Shown: positions 33,780-43,950, counted from the stretch's first letter. The stretch: 64,000 nucleotides of DNA from Sphingobacteriales bacterium (GCA_016219985.1 JACRJO010000001.1:1-64000); one strand, 5' to 3'. Notes: generated by a model not told the origin, from the letters alone. Made by a program: numbers and translations.

Positions 33780-33858
33780 GATTAATGTGATGAATCAACG
33801 TAAAAGCAAAGTAAATCCAACCGGAGGCATATTTTCTGCGTAGTACAACTGATTATAG

Positions 33859-33870
33859 AATTACGTAGTA
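33859..33870 (-). promoter_or_regulatory. candidate response-regulator site, OmpA operon
   Basis: TACTACGTAATT on the minus strand, 80 bp upstream of the OmpA-like start codon. The identical 12-mer is 75 bp upstream of the lipoprotein gene at 37652-38236. A related GCGTAGTAC half lies at about 33838-33846, nearer the promoter. Confidence 0.5.
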
Positions 33871-33943
33871 CTACCTGATACGGGGTATAAATAACAACAG
33901 GCCCGTATTCCGGACCCGTTGTAAAGCTGAACCAAAAATAAAA

Positions 33944-35230
33944 TTACAGGTTAATCAAAGGAATAGTTTCAATAGCCCCGCTTTTGTCACAAAAAACAAT
34001 ATAATAGACTCCGGCTTTTAGGTGACCGGTTGAAATGGTTGTAAGGGGCGACAAAATTTTTGCCCGGCACAACTCCCTCCCGGATACATCAACAATCCTG
34101 AGTGTGGCCCCCATGTGTTCGCCAGCACATTGTATCCTCACCTGGCCCTGTACAGGGTTCTGCAGCAATTTTATTTTTTGCGTAAGGGCGCCGCTGATGC
34201 GCACCACGCTGGAATAGGTATATTTATTATCCGCATCCACCTGCCTGATTCTGTAATAGGCGGAAGCGGAACTGTTCATTTTATCAGTATAGGAATAATG
34301 ATTTTCCTGGTTTGAATTGCCCGCAGCCTTAACCCTTGCGATCTCCGAATAGTCAATACCATTGCTGCTTTTTTCAACCAGGTAGTACTCCGTATTTATT
34401 TCCTGTGCCGTAGCCCAGTTTACCACGGTTTTACCATTTGTTTCCGCTGCGTTAACGTACAGCCAGGTAACCGGCAAGGCTGACAAAACAGTGGCGCTGG
34501 CAGTTAACGCATTGCCTGTGTTGTAAACAGGCGCATCATATCCATTGTATTCAAATACGCTGAAATGGTAGGTTTTATTCGCAGTAAGTCCCGTTACAGT
34601 AACAGAGCTGCCGGCGCCGGCATACACGACATATTCACCCACCGCAACCTGCGGGCCATTTCCAAAGATTGCATTTGCTGAATAGGCATTTAAGTTAACC
34701 GGTGAAGCTGTCACGGCACTTCCTTCTTTCGCAATCACAATTCTTCCACTGCCATTGCCGTTTGTCCAGCTCAATACAATTGAACTGGCGGCAGGCGCAG
34801 TTATTGGGTTTGAGCTAATAATTGCCGGGGCTGTTACTGTTGACCCGCTGGCACTCAATGCTGTTGTAAGGTATTTACTTGTACTGCCCGAACCGTTATA
34901 TTCATACACGGCAAAATGGTAGGTAGTTGCCGCCTCCAGGTTGGTGAGCGCCAGCAGTGTTCCCGTGCCATTATATACTACAAATTGACCGCCACCTAAA
35001 TCAGGCCCGTTTCCAAAAGACGCATTAGCAGGATAAGTTACAGCATCAGCCGGCACAAAATCAACGGCGCTGTTTTTCCGTGCCACCACAATACGCCCGG
35101 CTCCATTTCCATTGGTCCATTTAAAGCTGAACTTATTCCCATCAACTGCATCAAACAAAGGCGACTGAGCGGGAAGTGTTGGCGCTACAATTCCACCAGA
35201 GGTAGTAAAACTATACATCACCGCTCCGGG
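33944..35230 (-). pseudogene. C-terminal part of the split repeat protein, with T9SS sorting domain
   Basis: This frame continues the gene at 35231-37489 in the same phase after a single TGA codon. It encodes the last two of eight similar beta repeats (TNGNGAGRIVVARKNSAV; TNGNGSGRIVIAKEGSAV), a fibronectin-like linker (LPVTWLYVNAAETNGKTVVNW) and a C-terminal type IX secretion sorting domain (KLLQNPVQGQVRIQ ... AGVYYIVF). Without readthrough it has no signal peptide and would not be exported, unless internally restarted at 35221, which is unlikely to be useful. Confidence 0.75.
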
Positions 35231-37489
35231 TCACAAAAAAACGGGTGCAGAATTACCATTGTATTCAAAAGCAGTGATATAATACTGTGTGCCCGGCTTT
35301 AAATTAGTAACCGTAAAATTGCCGACGCTCTTAGCAACAATGAAATTTCCCGTACCTAATTGTACATTGCCAAATACAGCCGAAAAATTATAGTTCACGA
35401 AATCCAGGGGTTCTGCATCCACCGGCGAGCCCTCCCGCATAACAAATATCCTCCCCGCTCCTGAGCCCCCTGTGAATGAAATAGTTGCCTGGTTAAGCTG
35501 GATATTGGAAGCAGACAGGTTTGAAGTTTGTGTGGCAGGTGCAGAAGCGGTTGCTTTAGATGCAGCCAGCCATTTACCTGCGGCATTCAGATAATCAGGG
35601 CCCGTAGCAGAAGGATTATATTCAAATACAGCAAAGTGATACGTTGTGGCCTTTTCCAGGTTGCTGATTGTAACGGAATTGAACGTGCCATCATAGACCA
35701 CGAATTCACCCGATCCGGCAACTAATTCCGTTCCGCTGCCAAAGGCAGCAGCGGTATAAGTAATGCCATCCTGCGGCACCGATGACACAGCCGAACCTTT
35801 CCTTGCCACCACAATTCGTCTTGCACCATTGCCGTTGATCCAGTCAAAGCGAATTGAATTTCCCTCAATAGAAGAAAATACCGGGTTAGTTGATGCCGCA
35901 GTAGGTTCGTTTGGAATGGTGAAACTCACCGAAGCGCCGGGGGTCAGATACACCGGGGCGGTAGTTCCGTTCATTTCAAAAATGGTAACATAATATGTAT
36001 GGCCGGGGGTTAATCCGGTAACAGTCGGAGCGCCGCCGTTTGTTTGACCAGCCAGGGTATAAGTGCCCGGGGCTACTAATGCACCGCCTCCGTAAGTGCT
36101 GGTATTGCCGCTGTATGCTGTTAAATCAACGGGCAGAAAATCAACCGGGAAGCTATCCCGGATAACCGACATACGGGAATTTCCATAGCCGGATGACGGA
36201 AATGTATAATTGAGTTTGGCTGAGCTTCCCGTAATATTTGACACCGTCAATGTTAAATTGTTTGTCGGTGCAGCCGCCGTGCTTATAGTGGCCGAAGCAT
36301 GGGAGGATGTTAAATAATATGCATACCCGTTAGCATCCATATCAAATTCGTATACTGCAAAATGATACCCTGTCGCCTTTTCAAGGTTGGTGACTGTCAG
36401 CCCGTTACTTACCCCATCATACACAACATATTCATTTGATCCGGCGACAATTTCTGCGCCCATTCCAAACTGTGCATTGGCCGTGTACCTGTTACCATTT
36501 ACAGGCGCGCTTGTTACCGCCGACCCTTTTTTGGCAATCACCAATCTTCTTGCCCCGTTCCCATTTGCCCAGTAAGGGTTTAGCCTGTTACCATCGGGTG
36601 TGCCGGATGTAATGCCCGAAGAGGCCAGGGTGGGGCCGGCATTGGTGGTAACCGTCATCTGCGTGCCCGGCCTTAAAAAAACAGGGCTAACAGCGCTGAC
36701 GCTGCTATTGTATTCAAAAACAGCAAACGTATAGGTGGAATTAGGCTCCAGCCCTGATACGTAAGCGTAGTCCGCAGTACCTGGCGACGTAGTGTTCCAT
36801 TTTAGCACAATAAACGTTTCTGCATCGAGGTAATAAGAGCCGGCTGCCGTAGATTTGAATACCGAGCTATAATTATATTGCGTAAGATCTACTGGCAATG
36901 CCGTTATAGTCGTGCCTTTTTTGACCACCACCATCCTGCCGGTTCCGTTACCATTGGTATAATGGACCCGGAGTGATGTACCTGCAACCAGGGAAAATCC
37001 GGTAATGGTTGCCTGCGTGGATGGAGCGCTGTCGGTGGTAACCAATTTACCTGTGGGTGTAACAGCAGAGTAATCAATTGTTGATGGGACATTATAGTTT
37101 CCATTAAACTCAAATATGGCGACATAATATGTAGTCCCGGCCTTAAGATTAGTAACCGTTATTGCGGAAGACACACTGGTGGTATAAGCCACAACGTATT
37201 CACCGGGGGCCGTAAATTCGCTACCGGCTGTTCCAAAAGCAGGGTTGGTTGTATACCTTGTAAAATCCTGCGGAACCCCTGTGATATCACTACCTTCTTT
37301 TACCACCACAATTCTGCCTGTCCCATTTCCCCCCGTAAAGGAAACCTGGAATTGCCCGCCATCGATCTGGCTGGCGGGAAATGTAACGTTGGACGCAGAG
37401 ATGGTAGGATCCGTTGCGGAAGCTGATACCCAGCAAAACAAAAAAAGAAGGGCTAAGACCTTCCTTCCAAAAGGTAAAACTTGATTCAT
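35231..37489 (-). CDS. N-terminal part of a secreted eight-repeat surface protein, interrupted by TGA
   Basis: A signal peptide (from the ATG at 37489, MNQVLPFGRK..., cleavage near SASA) is followed by six repeats of about 110 residues. Each has the core NGNGxGRxVVxKxGS, a YxANxxFG line, a VVYxG strand and a final TTYHFAVFEYNG line. Translation ends at TGA 35233-35231 in PVFL-stop-PGAV, where other repeats read FLRPG or YLTPG. The likely ancestral codon is CGA (Arg), changed by one C-to-T transition. The full gene would have about 1,180 codons with a T9SS domain. Confidence 0.75.
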   Translation of the reverse strand: MNQVLPFGRKVLALLFLFCWVSASATDPTISASNVTFPASQIDGGQFQVSFTGGNGTGRIVVVKEGSDITGVPQDFTRYTTNPAFGTAGSEFTAPGEYVVAYTTSVSSAITVTNLKAGTTYYVAIFEFNGNYNVPSTIDYSAVTPTGKLVTTDSAPSTQATITGFSLVAGTSLRVHYTNGNGTGRMVVVKKGTTITALPVDLTQYNYSSVFKSTAAGSYYLDAETFIVLKWNTTSPGTADYAYVSGLEPNSTYTFAVFEYNSSVSAVSPVFLRPGTQMTVTTNAGPTLASSGITSGTPDGNRLNPYWANGNGARRLVIAKKGSAVTSAPVNGNRYTANAQFGMGAEIVAGSNEYVVYDGVSNGLTVTNLEKATGYHFAVYEFDMDANGYAYYLTSSHASATISTAAAPTNNLTLTVSNITGSSAKLNYTFPSSGYGNSRMSVIRDSFPVDFLPVDLTAYSGNTSTYGGGALVAPGTYTLAGQTNGGAPTVTGLTPGHTYYVTIFEMNGTTAPVYLTPGASVSFTIPNEPTAASTNPVFSSIEGNSIRFDWINGNGARRIVVARKGSAVSSVPQDGITYTAAAFGSGTELVAGSGEFVVYDGTFNSVTISNLEKATTYHFAVFEYNPSATGPDYLNAAGKWLAASKATASAPATQTSNLSASNIQLNQATISFTGGSGAGRIFVMREGSPVDAEPLDFVNYNFSAVFGNVQLGTGNFIVAKSVGNFTVTNLKPGTQYYITAFEYNGNSAPVFL

Positions 37490-37651
37490 AAATTCCTGTT
37501 TGTTAAAACGTTTATAGAGTTCACAATCGTCGTCCTCAGCTTTGGGCTGCAAACAACATATATTCCAATGTCCAATACTCAGGAAATAACCCTGGCTAAA
37601 ATAACAAAACCTGAAAGCCCGTTGATTTGTCCTGTCAATGGAGCTATCTGC

Positions 37652-38236
37652 TTACAGTACATACTGGTAAACAAAAATTGCATGCTGCTTATCCACATCC
37701 GTAACATCGTACACATAAAATAGTTTCTCGCCGTTAATCACTTTTGCTTCCCACAGGTACGTTTCAGGTTTCAGGTCCTCTGCATCAGCCTTTCTTTCAG
37801 CTATTCCTGCATTACACCCCTTTTTAATTGTTTTAAATTTACCTTCAACAGGGTAAAAAGTAAACCTGTCTGTTCCTTCAAACACAACAGTTCCTTTTTT
37901 TTGCGTAAAAACCTCCGTGGTACAATTGGAAGAATTCCGGAGCCCCAGGTATTGCCAGAATTCAATTCTCCCTTTGCCTGCTACTTCGCTGAAGATATAC
38001 TCCCTTGCCGCTTCCGTTTCATTTCCCAGCTCATGGCCATCACGGTCATAATACGAGATAGGGCTCAACCCGCCCCAAAACCAGATTCCTCCTTTTAATA
38101 CGTCGGGTGCTGCTGTGGCAGGCGAATTCTTATAAAGGTCATCAGCACTTTTACCTGACCCCTTTTGACAACTTGTAGTCCCTGCTGTAAACAAGAGGCC
38201 GGTTATGACGGCTGCTACTGCTAATACGCTTTTCAT
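37652..38236 (-). CDS. lipoprotein of unknown function
   Basis: A 194-residue lipoprotein from the ATG at 38236 (MKSVLAVAAVITGLLF, lipobox GTTSC). The body has a GGIWFWGGLSPISYYDRDG segment, GRIEFWQYLGLR and an ending VYDVTDVDKQHAIFVYQYVL, a lipocalin-like pattern, with paired cysteines (SSNC, KGC) that might form a disulfide. No recognised family. A TTCCTTTG -7-like box is just upstream and a candidate regulator site lies 75 bp before the start. Confidence 0.65.
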   Translation of the reverse strand: MKSVLAVAAVITGLLFTAGTTSCQKGSGKSADDLYKNSPATAAPDVLKGGIWFWGGLSPISYYDRDGHELGNETEAAREYIFSEVAGKGRIEFWQYLGLRNSSNCTTEVFTQKKGTVVFEGTDRFTFYPVEGKFKTIKKGCNAGIAERKADAEDLKPETYLWEAKVINGEKLFYVYDVTDVDKQHAIFVYQYVL

Positions 38237-38310
38237 ATCTGTTATTTTTTTGTTTTGCAAAGGAACACGCTGGGAAAAGCGCTATGTTCAGTAGCAATGC
38301 GTATTTGCCT

Positions 38311-38322
38311 AATTACGTAGTA
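38311..38322 (-). promoter_or_regulatory. candidate response-regulator site, lipoprotein gene
   Basis: TACTACGTAATT on the minus strand, identical to 33859-33870, 75 bp upstream of the lipoprotein start. It sits in a longer near-palindrome TACGTACTACTACGTA. Confidence 0.5.
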
Positions 38323-38518
38323 GTACGTACCTGGCTGGTACTGCTAAAGAGAGGCTTCGATCCAAAAAGATTCCTTCCCGGTTTGATGGAAGAAAGCGCG
38401 GACCCGCCTGAATAGTTCGCTGAACGGCCCTGCTTTCCCTGTATTCACTTCCCCATAAAAAACCGCTCCGCCATCCGGTATTTGCCCCGGGGTGCACATC
38501 CGTCAACTGCGAAATATT

Positions 38519-39217
38519 CTATTTCGCATGGGTCTCATTGAGTGTAAAAATGCTCCTGCGCAATAACAGCAGAAAAAAAAGGGCAATCAGTGTGTGAATG
38601 GTTATCAGCAATGGCGTTCCCATAATACCAACCTGGCATAAGACGCCACTCTTTAACAGGGAGTTCATCCCGAGAAGAATATAAATCAAAATGAAAAGCA
38701 CAGGCAGCGTGCAAAAGCCAATAAAATAAAGCCACCGGTATTTGTTGGTCAGCGCCCGGAAAGAGCAGATAAGAGGAGGTAAACCAATTACTAAAACAAC
38801 GATCGAACAGAGCATAATTATTTGTGCTCCGCTGAAATCATTTTGAAGCAAATGTTTCGCTACAACAATTTCATCACCGGCCCCTTTCATCACCTGGCTG
38901 ATTCTTCCAAACGGAATATTGGCAAAAATGAGTGAAAACCCCAGGGCCTTTTTGCCTTCACTGGAAGAGCGTAACCAGCGCGCTCCAATCCACATCAATG
39001 CATAGGAAAAAAGGGGGCCGGAAATGGTGGCCACCCATGAAAGAGACCTGCCGGTGTCACATTCCTTGCAAAGTGACCAAACATTAAAATCCCTTGTACC
39101 CCAACAACCACAAATAAAGCGGCCAACCAGGATATGGACAGTTTCATGCAGCTCCATCATAACAATTGTAAGCAACAAGAAGGAAATAATGTATAAGAAT
39201 GAAAGCCTTATTTTCAT
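38519..39217 (-). CDS. membrane protein with HExxH motif (M50-like)
   Basis: A 232-residue polytopic membrane protein with about six helices. The first helix ends in MELHETVHILVGRF: HETVH fits the zinc motif HExxH placed inside a membrane segment, as in site-2/M50 proteases. A later GAGDE (near residue 110) could offer a third ligand, but the usual NPDG motif is not evident. CWGTRDFNVWSLCKEC adds paired cysteines. It is encoded before the two-component regulator pair on the same strand. Protease activity is inferred. Confidence 0.55.
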   Translation of the reverse strand: MKIRLSFLYIISFLLLTIVMMELHETVHILVGRFICGCWGTRDFNVWSLCKECDTGRSLSWVATISGPLFSYALMWIGARWLRSSSEGKKALGFSLIFANIPFGRISQVMKGAGDEIVVAKHLLQNDFSGAQIIMLCSIVVLVIGLPPLICSFRALTNKYRWLYFIGFCTLPVLFILIYILLGMNSLLKSGVLCQVGIMGTPLLITIHTLIALFFLLLLRRSIFTLNETHAK

Positions 39218-39354
39218 AAACTTTCTGCCGAACCCGTATTTTTAAATTAAAAAAATTACCATCCGCACCGCGCATGGTATAAATTACCCCCCAATTTTCG
39301 CGGGCAAAATCCGGACAAATCCGCATTACCAGAAAGGAGTTACCTGGCAAATCT

Positions 39355-39996
39355 TCAACCAGCCAATCCCCTTTTGGCTGCCTCCTTTACCAGCCCGGCC
39401 GTATTTTTAACACCTAGTTTCTGATATACATTCAGGCGATGTGTTTCAACAGTTCGCAGGCTTAAAAAAAGTTTGTCCGCAATTTCCTGGTTCGATAGTC
39501 CTTCTGCTATCAGCCGTACAATTTCCGTTTCCCGTTTAGTAAGGGGGATATCAAAAATAGAACGACGCTGGCCCGTAATACTTTCCTGTAACATTATTCT
39601 CTGAATTGCACTATCCATAAACTGTTCCCCTTCCATCACCGTTTCAATGGCCTTTACAAGGGTTTCCCTATCAGTATTTTTCAGCAGGTAGGCCTTTGCC
39701 CCGTTGCGAAAAATTTGTTTTACGTAATTAGAATCATCGAAGCTGCTGAAGGCAATAATCTTAATCCCAGGATTTTGCCGCAGCACCTGCCTGCAGAGAT
39801 CAATACCGTTGATCTCGGGCATCTGGATGTCCATGAGTAGTACATCCGGGGTTGAAGTTTGTAAATAGTTCAATAGTTCGGAACCGCTTTGCGCTGAATA
39901 CGCAACCTCCAAATGCGGAAAAGCGGCAAGCATGGTCTTTAACCCGTCAATTACCACCGCATGGTCATCGATAATAGCCAGTTGAATTTTATTCAT
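39355..39996 (-). CDS. NarL/LuxR-type response regulator
   Basis: A 213-residue regulator: receiver domain 1-120 with D10-D11, phosphoacceptor D56 (LLMDIQMPEINGIDL) and lysine in YLLKN, and a C-terminal LuxR-type helix-turn-helix (LTKRETEIVRLIAEGLSNQEIADKLFLS, TVETHRLNVYQKLGVKN). It overlaps the end of the histidine kinase gene by 8 bp, so the two are made together. Sites with TACGTA halves near local genes are candidate targets. Confidence 0.92.
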   Translation of the reverse strand: MNKIQLAIIDDHAVVIDGLKTMLAAFPHLEVAYSAQSGSELLNYLQTSTPDVLLMDIQMPEINGIDLCRQVLRQNPGIKIIAFSSFDDSNYVKQIFRNGAKAYLLKNTDRETLVKAIETVMEGEQFMDSAIQRIMLQESITGQRRSIFDIPLTKRETEIVRLIAEGLSNQEIADKLFLSLRTVETHRLNVYQKLGVKNTAGLVKEAAKRGLAG

Positions 39997-41956
39997 ACAG
40001 GGTCGTAATTTCTTTTTTTAATTCTGAAACCTCAAATTCAAGATAAGCGCTTACACCCGCCTGTGCAGAAACCAGTAGTTCAATTTTGCCATTCATGGCC
40101 TTGATACGGCTTTGCAGGCTGCGTAATCCCATTCCCTCCGCCTCCCGGTCCTTTTCAAACCCAATGCCATTATCCTCAATGGATATAGATAGCAAATCTC
40201 CCTGCTGCGTTAATTGCACCATCGCCTGCGAGGCCTTTGAATGCTTAATGACATTGTTTATCAGCTCCTGTACAATACGGTAAACAGACAATTCAAAGCC
40301 ATCAACAAAACGGTCTATTTCCCCCCATGAATCGTACTGCAACTGGAGCGTTTTGCTGTTGTTTACATTGTTGCAGTAGCGGCGTAAAGCCTCGTCCAGT
40401 CCGTGTTGCAGCAATACTTCCGGCATCAGGTTATGCGATGTTTTGCGAATCTCCTGCGTGGCGTCGTTGAGCAATTTCATGCCTTGCTGGTAGCCTTCCG
40501 TTTGCAATAAATGATCAACAGCAGGCATGCTGCTGAAATGCATTTTCACAGCAGCCAGCATACCTGCCACACCATCATGCAGGTCCTTGGCAATACGGTT
40601 GCGTTCCTTTTCTTCACCCTGCATCACTGCCTGCAGCAACTGTATTTCTTTTTGCTGCTGAATCGCCTTTATTTCCCTGGTATGCACCAGCTTCTTGTGA
40701 CGGTATTGAACATAAAGCATGCCTGCGACCAATATGGCCATAACCAACGCGGCTAAGGAATAATACATATAATTACGGTTCTTTTGAAGTTGTAAATCTT
40801 TTTGGGCGAGCAGCAATTGTTTCTGAGATATTGATTTTTCCTTTAAAGAAGTCTGGTATTTGGTTTCCAGCTCGGCAAATATCCTGGTATCCCTCTCATT
40901 CCGGATCGAGTCGGCATAGCGATCAGCTACTAAACTTAAATCATAGGCAGTCCGGTAATTACCCAGCCGGTAATTGGCCTCCGATAATTCTTTATAAATA
41001 AATAGCTTATGTTCAATATGGGGAAATTGTTTTGCCGTTTCCAATGCATTTTCCAATACCCGTTTTTGCTCCCGGTAATCTCCTTTTTCCTTCAGCACCC
41101 TTGCTATTTTGATACCATTAAGGATAACTCCTTCAGGATATCTTGCTGTTTCGGCATACTGCATCCCGGTTTTTGCCGCCCAAACGGCCGAATCCAGCTT
41201 GTTTTTTTTCAGCAAAATATTCGAGTAATTTGCATAGATCTGGCTTAAGATAATTCCATCCCGTGCTTTCCCGGCCAGCTCAATTACTTTTTTTACATAA
41301 ATCAGCGACTCATCGTATTTTTCAAAATCATCGTTCAGCACCCGGGTTATTTCAACCCAGGCAGACAATAAACGAGAGGTATCATCAGCCCTCAGGGCAA
41401 TTTCTTCCCCTTTTTTGAAAAAGAAAAGCGCTTTATCCGGATTATGAACCCTGTTAAGAAATTTAATCCCCAAATTCAAATAATGCAAAGCCAGCAGTGA
41501 TGAGTTTGTATTTTCAATAAGGCTGATCGCTTTCATCCTGTAAGTCATTCCGCTATCATTGCTATTGACAGCTTCGTATGCCTGCGCTAAATTGCCATAA
41601 CATTTTGAGAGCGCCAGTGTATCCCTGCACCGCTGATAATGCTGAATAGCGTCAGTCGTAAAATCAATTGACTCCCGAAAGTTTCCTTTGTTATACTCAA
41701 AATAACCGAAGTAAGAAAGGGCATCCCCCATTCCTGCATCATACTTTAATTTTTTGCTTAACTCAAGCAGCTGATGTGTGAGTTCCTCGGCACTTTTGTG
41801 ATTGGGCGGCAGTTTATACTTAATATAAACTGAGAGCTTTCTTGCCTTTACGGTATCGTCTTTCGCCGACAAAATCCCTGGCAACCCGGCGTCCTGTGCG
41901 GTCGCCGAAATATGCAGGAAGGAAAGATTTATAATTATATATAAAAGCCTTTTCAT
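39989..41956 (-). CDS. TPR-containing sensor histidine kinase
   Basis: A 655-residue kinase with a signal peptide (SATAQ), a sensor of tetratricopeptide repeats (about 60-340), one transmembrane helix near 395-415 (YSLAALVMAILVAGMLYVQY), and a cytoplasmic HisKA_3 dimerisation domain with the phospho-acceptor in ERNRIAKDLHDGVAG, followed by a HATPase domain (QELINNVIKHSKA, SIEDNGIGF, GMGLRSLQSRI). This NarX/DesK-type kinase phosphorylates the downstream regulator. The signal sensed is unknown. Confidence 0.92.
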   Translation of the reverse strand: MKRLLYIIINLSFLHISATAQDAGLPGILSAKDDTVKARKLSVYIKYKLPPNHKSAEELTHQLLELSKKLKYDAGMGDALSYFGYFEYNKGNFRESIDFTTDAIQHYQRCRDTLALSKCYGNLAQAYEAVNSNDSGMTYRMKAISLIENTNSSLLALHYLNLGIKFLNRVHNPDKALFFFKKGEEIALRADDTSRLLSAWVEITRVLNDDFEKYDESLIYVKKVIELAGKARDGIILSQIYANYSNILLKKNKLDSAVWAAKTGMQYAETARYPEGVILNGIKIARVLKEKGDYREQKRVLENALETAKQFPHIEHKLFIYKELSEANYRLGNYRTAYDLSLVADRYADSIRNERDTRIFAELETKYQTSLKEKSISQKQLLLAQKDLQLQKNRNYMYYSLAALVMAILVAGMLYVQYRHKKLVHTREIKAIQQQKEIQLLQAVMQGEEKERNRIAKDLHDGVAGMLAAVKMHFSSMPAVDHLLQTEGYQQGMKLLNDATQEIRKTSHNLMPEVLLQHGLDEALRRYCNNVNNSKTLQLQYDSWGEIDRFVDGFELSVYRIVQELINNVIKHSKASQAMVQLTQQGDLLSISIEDNGIGFEKDREAEGMGLRSLQSRIKAMNGKIELLVSAQAGVSAYLEFEVSELKKEITTLYE

Positions 41957-42034
41957 ATATTTTGCCGTAAATTTAAGGCAAGCAGCCGTCTTTGGCTTCC
42001 AAAGGCAAAAAAACAGACAAACCTCCGTTTGTGG

Positions 42035-42055
42035 TTACGTAAATCTACGTAGCTC
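42035..42055. promoter_or_regulatory. candidate divergent regulator site (TTACGTAAATCTACGTAG)
   Basis: Two TACGTA halves spaced by four bases lie between the kinase gene (start 41956, minus) and the secreted protein gene (start 42134, plus). Each half is about 80 bp from one start, the same distance as the other two copies. This suggests feedback control. Confidence 0.5.
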
Positions 42056-42099
42056 TGAAAATCGTCACTACTACTTAGTGCAATCCTCGCCGCCCGGAA

Positions 42100-42107
42100 T
42101 ACTTTTG
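42100..42107 (+). promoter_or_regulatory. -7 promoter box
   Basis: TACTTTTG fits TANNTTTG. It puts the transcript start near 42114, only a few bases before an ATG at 42119, so the ATG at 42134 is the better start. Confidence 0.5.
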
Positions 42108-42133
42108 ATATTTCACCAATGCTGTTCGCTTTT

Positions 42134-43699
42134 ATGAAAGGGATTATTGTGGCTTTATCGTTCCTCCTGCTCCATTCGGTTTGTTACAGCCAGGCAAAAA
42201 CCTGCACCGCCAACTGTGCACCCACAAACGTATTATTGTTTGACTTTGATGTAAAAGCCCCGGAGGAGGCCACTAATCCCGAACTATTCAAACGGCTTTA
42301 TTATATAGCGCCGCAGCTTCGCAGGGATATACAGCGTACGGCTTCCTGTCTTACCTACCTGGATGCCAATGAAACAAACCAGCCCGGGGATATTTTTCCC
42401 GACGGCGCTGCAACCCCCAATGTGTATGCAGCAGGCCCCGGTGAGTACAGCATTGGCGAATACCTGCTTACCGGCAGCATCAGCGGTGAAGGAAATGTTT
42501 TCCTGGTAACCGCCAATATCGAAACCTCCATCAGCCGTAAAAAAATTAAAACAGTCACTATTCCCTTTTCTTTTGCTGAAGGGGATACGTACACCGGCAT
42601 TGCCAATAAAATTTCAATGGCATTGGGCCCGTTGCCGGAAGTGATTAAGAATTATGAAACAAGGGAAAGGGAAACAAACAGTAAAGTTGCGCTGGGGCAG
42701 CCTCTTATGAAAGGCGATGGGGAAGATCTTTTACGGGTAAAGCCGAAGAAAACAAAACTATCAATGGGTGAGGAAACGGAAGTGGAAATACTCTTGAAAG
42801 ATTGTGATGGGTATCCGCTGAAAAACCGGGTGGTATCTTTTACCGGGGAAATGTATGACAGTGCCTGGATCAGGGGAACTTATGGCGGCACGGTAACCCC
42901 ATCAAAGGTTACCACCGACGCGGAGGGCAAAGCCAAAGTAAAATTTAAAACTGCATCGAAGTATAAGTTTGCAGCCATTGTAGCCCATTACAACTTTGAA
43001 CAACCTTGTGGCCGTAAGGACGTGATTACCGGCAGCGCTGCCATAGACATACAGTTAAAACCATACAAAGTGATGGTCCGTTACAGCAAACGGATCCAGG
43101 TAAATACCCATCGAAGAAATGAAACATCTGAGTATACAGAAAAGTCAGAAGGCATGCAGAATTACCGGGCACAATACCATGCCGAGTTTTATTACGCACC
43201 CGGCCAGCCGATGGAGGGCCTGTCCATTGCTTCCACAGATGATACAACCGGCTGCTCAATATATATGGCGGATGAAAAAGGAATATCTTCTGATATTTCA
43301 TTTTTACATTATATAAGAAGATCAGCGGATGGTACACTGATTTCCGACGATCAGAATTCCCACAACCTGCAGGGCAGGTTAGCGGAAGAAGAAAAGGCAA
43401 TGGCCTACCTTGACACAAGCGGAATTCATCCTTTTGCCTTTGCCCTGAATTTAAAAGTGACAGGCGTCTCTGATGGCAAGCCAGCAGAACCGGATATTTT
43501 ACCTGTCGCCAATATTGCGGCCTCATCTCTGAACAAAGAAGGAGAAGTTATTTATTATTCGCATCCTATGAACTTCCCCGACCTCCCCTACCAGCGGGAT
43601 TGTACCTTCATTTACCAATTCAACTCTTCCCAAGAAGATCATGGCGTCCTGACAAAGTCGGAAGAGTTTTTGAAGATAAAAATACTGATTGAGAAGTGA
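42134..43699 (+). CDS. secreted protein with Ig-like (Big_1-type) domain
   Basis: A 521-residue protein from the ATG at 42134 (MKGIIVALSFLLL, signal cleavage near CYSQ). The N-terminal 160 residues (ISRKKIKTVTIPFSFAEGDTYTGIANKIS) resemble domains of periplasmic curli-associated or divergent PorX-type outer-membrane proteins, but I cannot name the family. Residues about 200-300 form an Ig-like module (KLSMGEETEVEILLKDCDGYPLKNRVVSFTG, VTTDAEGKAKVKF). It is divergent from the histidine kinase and shares its putative regulatory site. Confidence 0.65.
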   Translation: MKGIIVALSFLLLHSVCYSQAKTCTANCAPTNVLLFDFDVKAPEEATNPELFKRLYYIAPQLRRDIQRTASCLTYLDANETNQPGDIFPDGAATPNVYAAGPGEYSIGEYLLTGSISGEGNVFLVTANIETSISRKKIKTVTIPFSFAEGDTYTGIANKISMALGPLPEVIKNYETRERETNSKVALGQPLMKGDGEDLLRVKPKKTKLSMGEETEVEILLKDCDGYPLKNRVVSFTGEMYDSAWIRGTYGGTVTPSKVTTDAEGKAKVKFKTASKYKFAAIVAHYNFEQPCGRKDVITGSAAIDIQLKPYKVMVRYSKRIQVNTHRRNETSEYTEKSEGMQNYRAQYHAEFYYAPGQPMEGLSIASTDDTTGCSIYMADEKGISSDISFLHYIRRSADGTLISDDQNSHNLQGRLAEEEKAMAYLDTSGIHPFAFALNLKVTGVSDGKPAEPDILPVANIAASSLNKEGEVIYYSHPMNFPDLPYQRDCTFIYQFNSSQEDHGVLTKSEEFLKIKILIEK

Positions 43700-43950
43700 C
43701 GGGGTTAAATGCAGAATTTCGCTATTCCGCCCGGTCGTAATTATCCCTGTGAAAATTTACAGCCGGGAAATATGTTTTACTGATAATACCTTTCAGACAT
43801 TAGTTTTGCAGTGATTATTCCCGGTATTATACCGACAGACATTAGCACCGGCCGATCCATGTAATTTTAATGTCTCGTCGGTATAAGAAGCGCACTTGCA
43901 AACCGGGTTTGTTTTCACTATCTTTAGTCAACTAAAAACCTGACCCTCAA

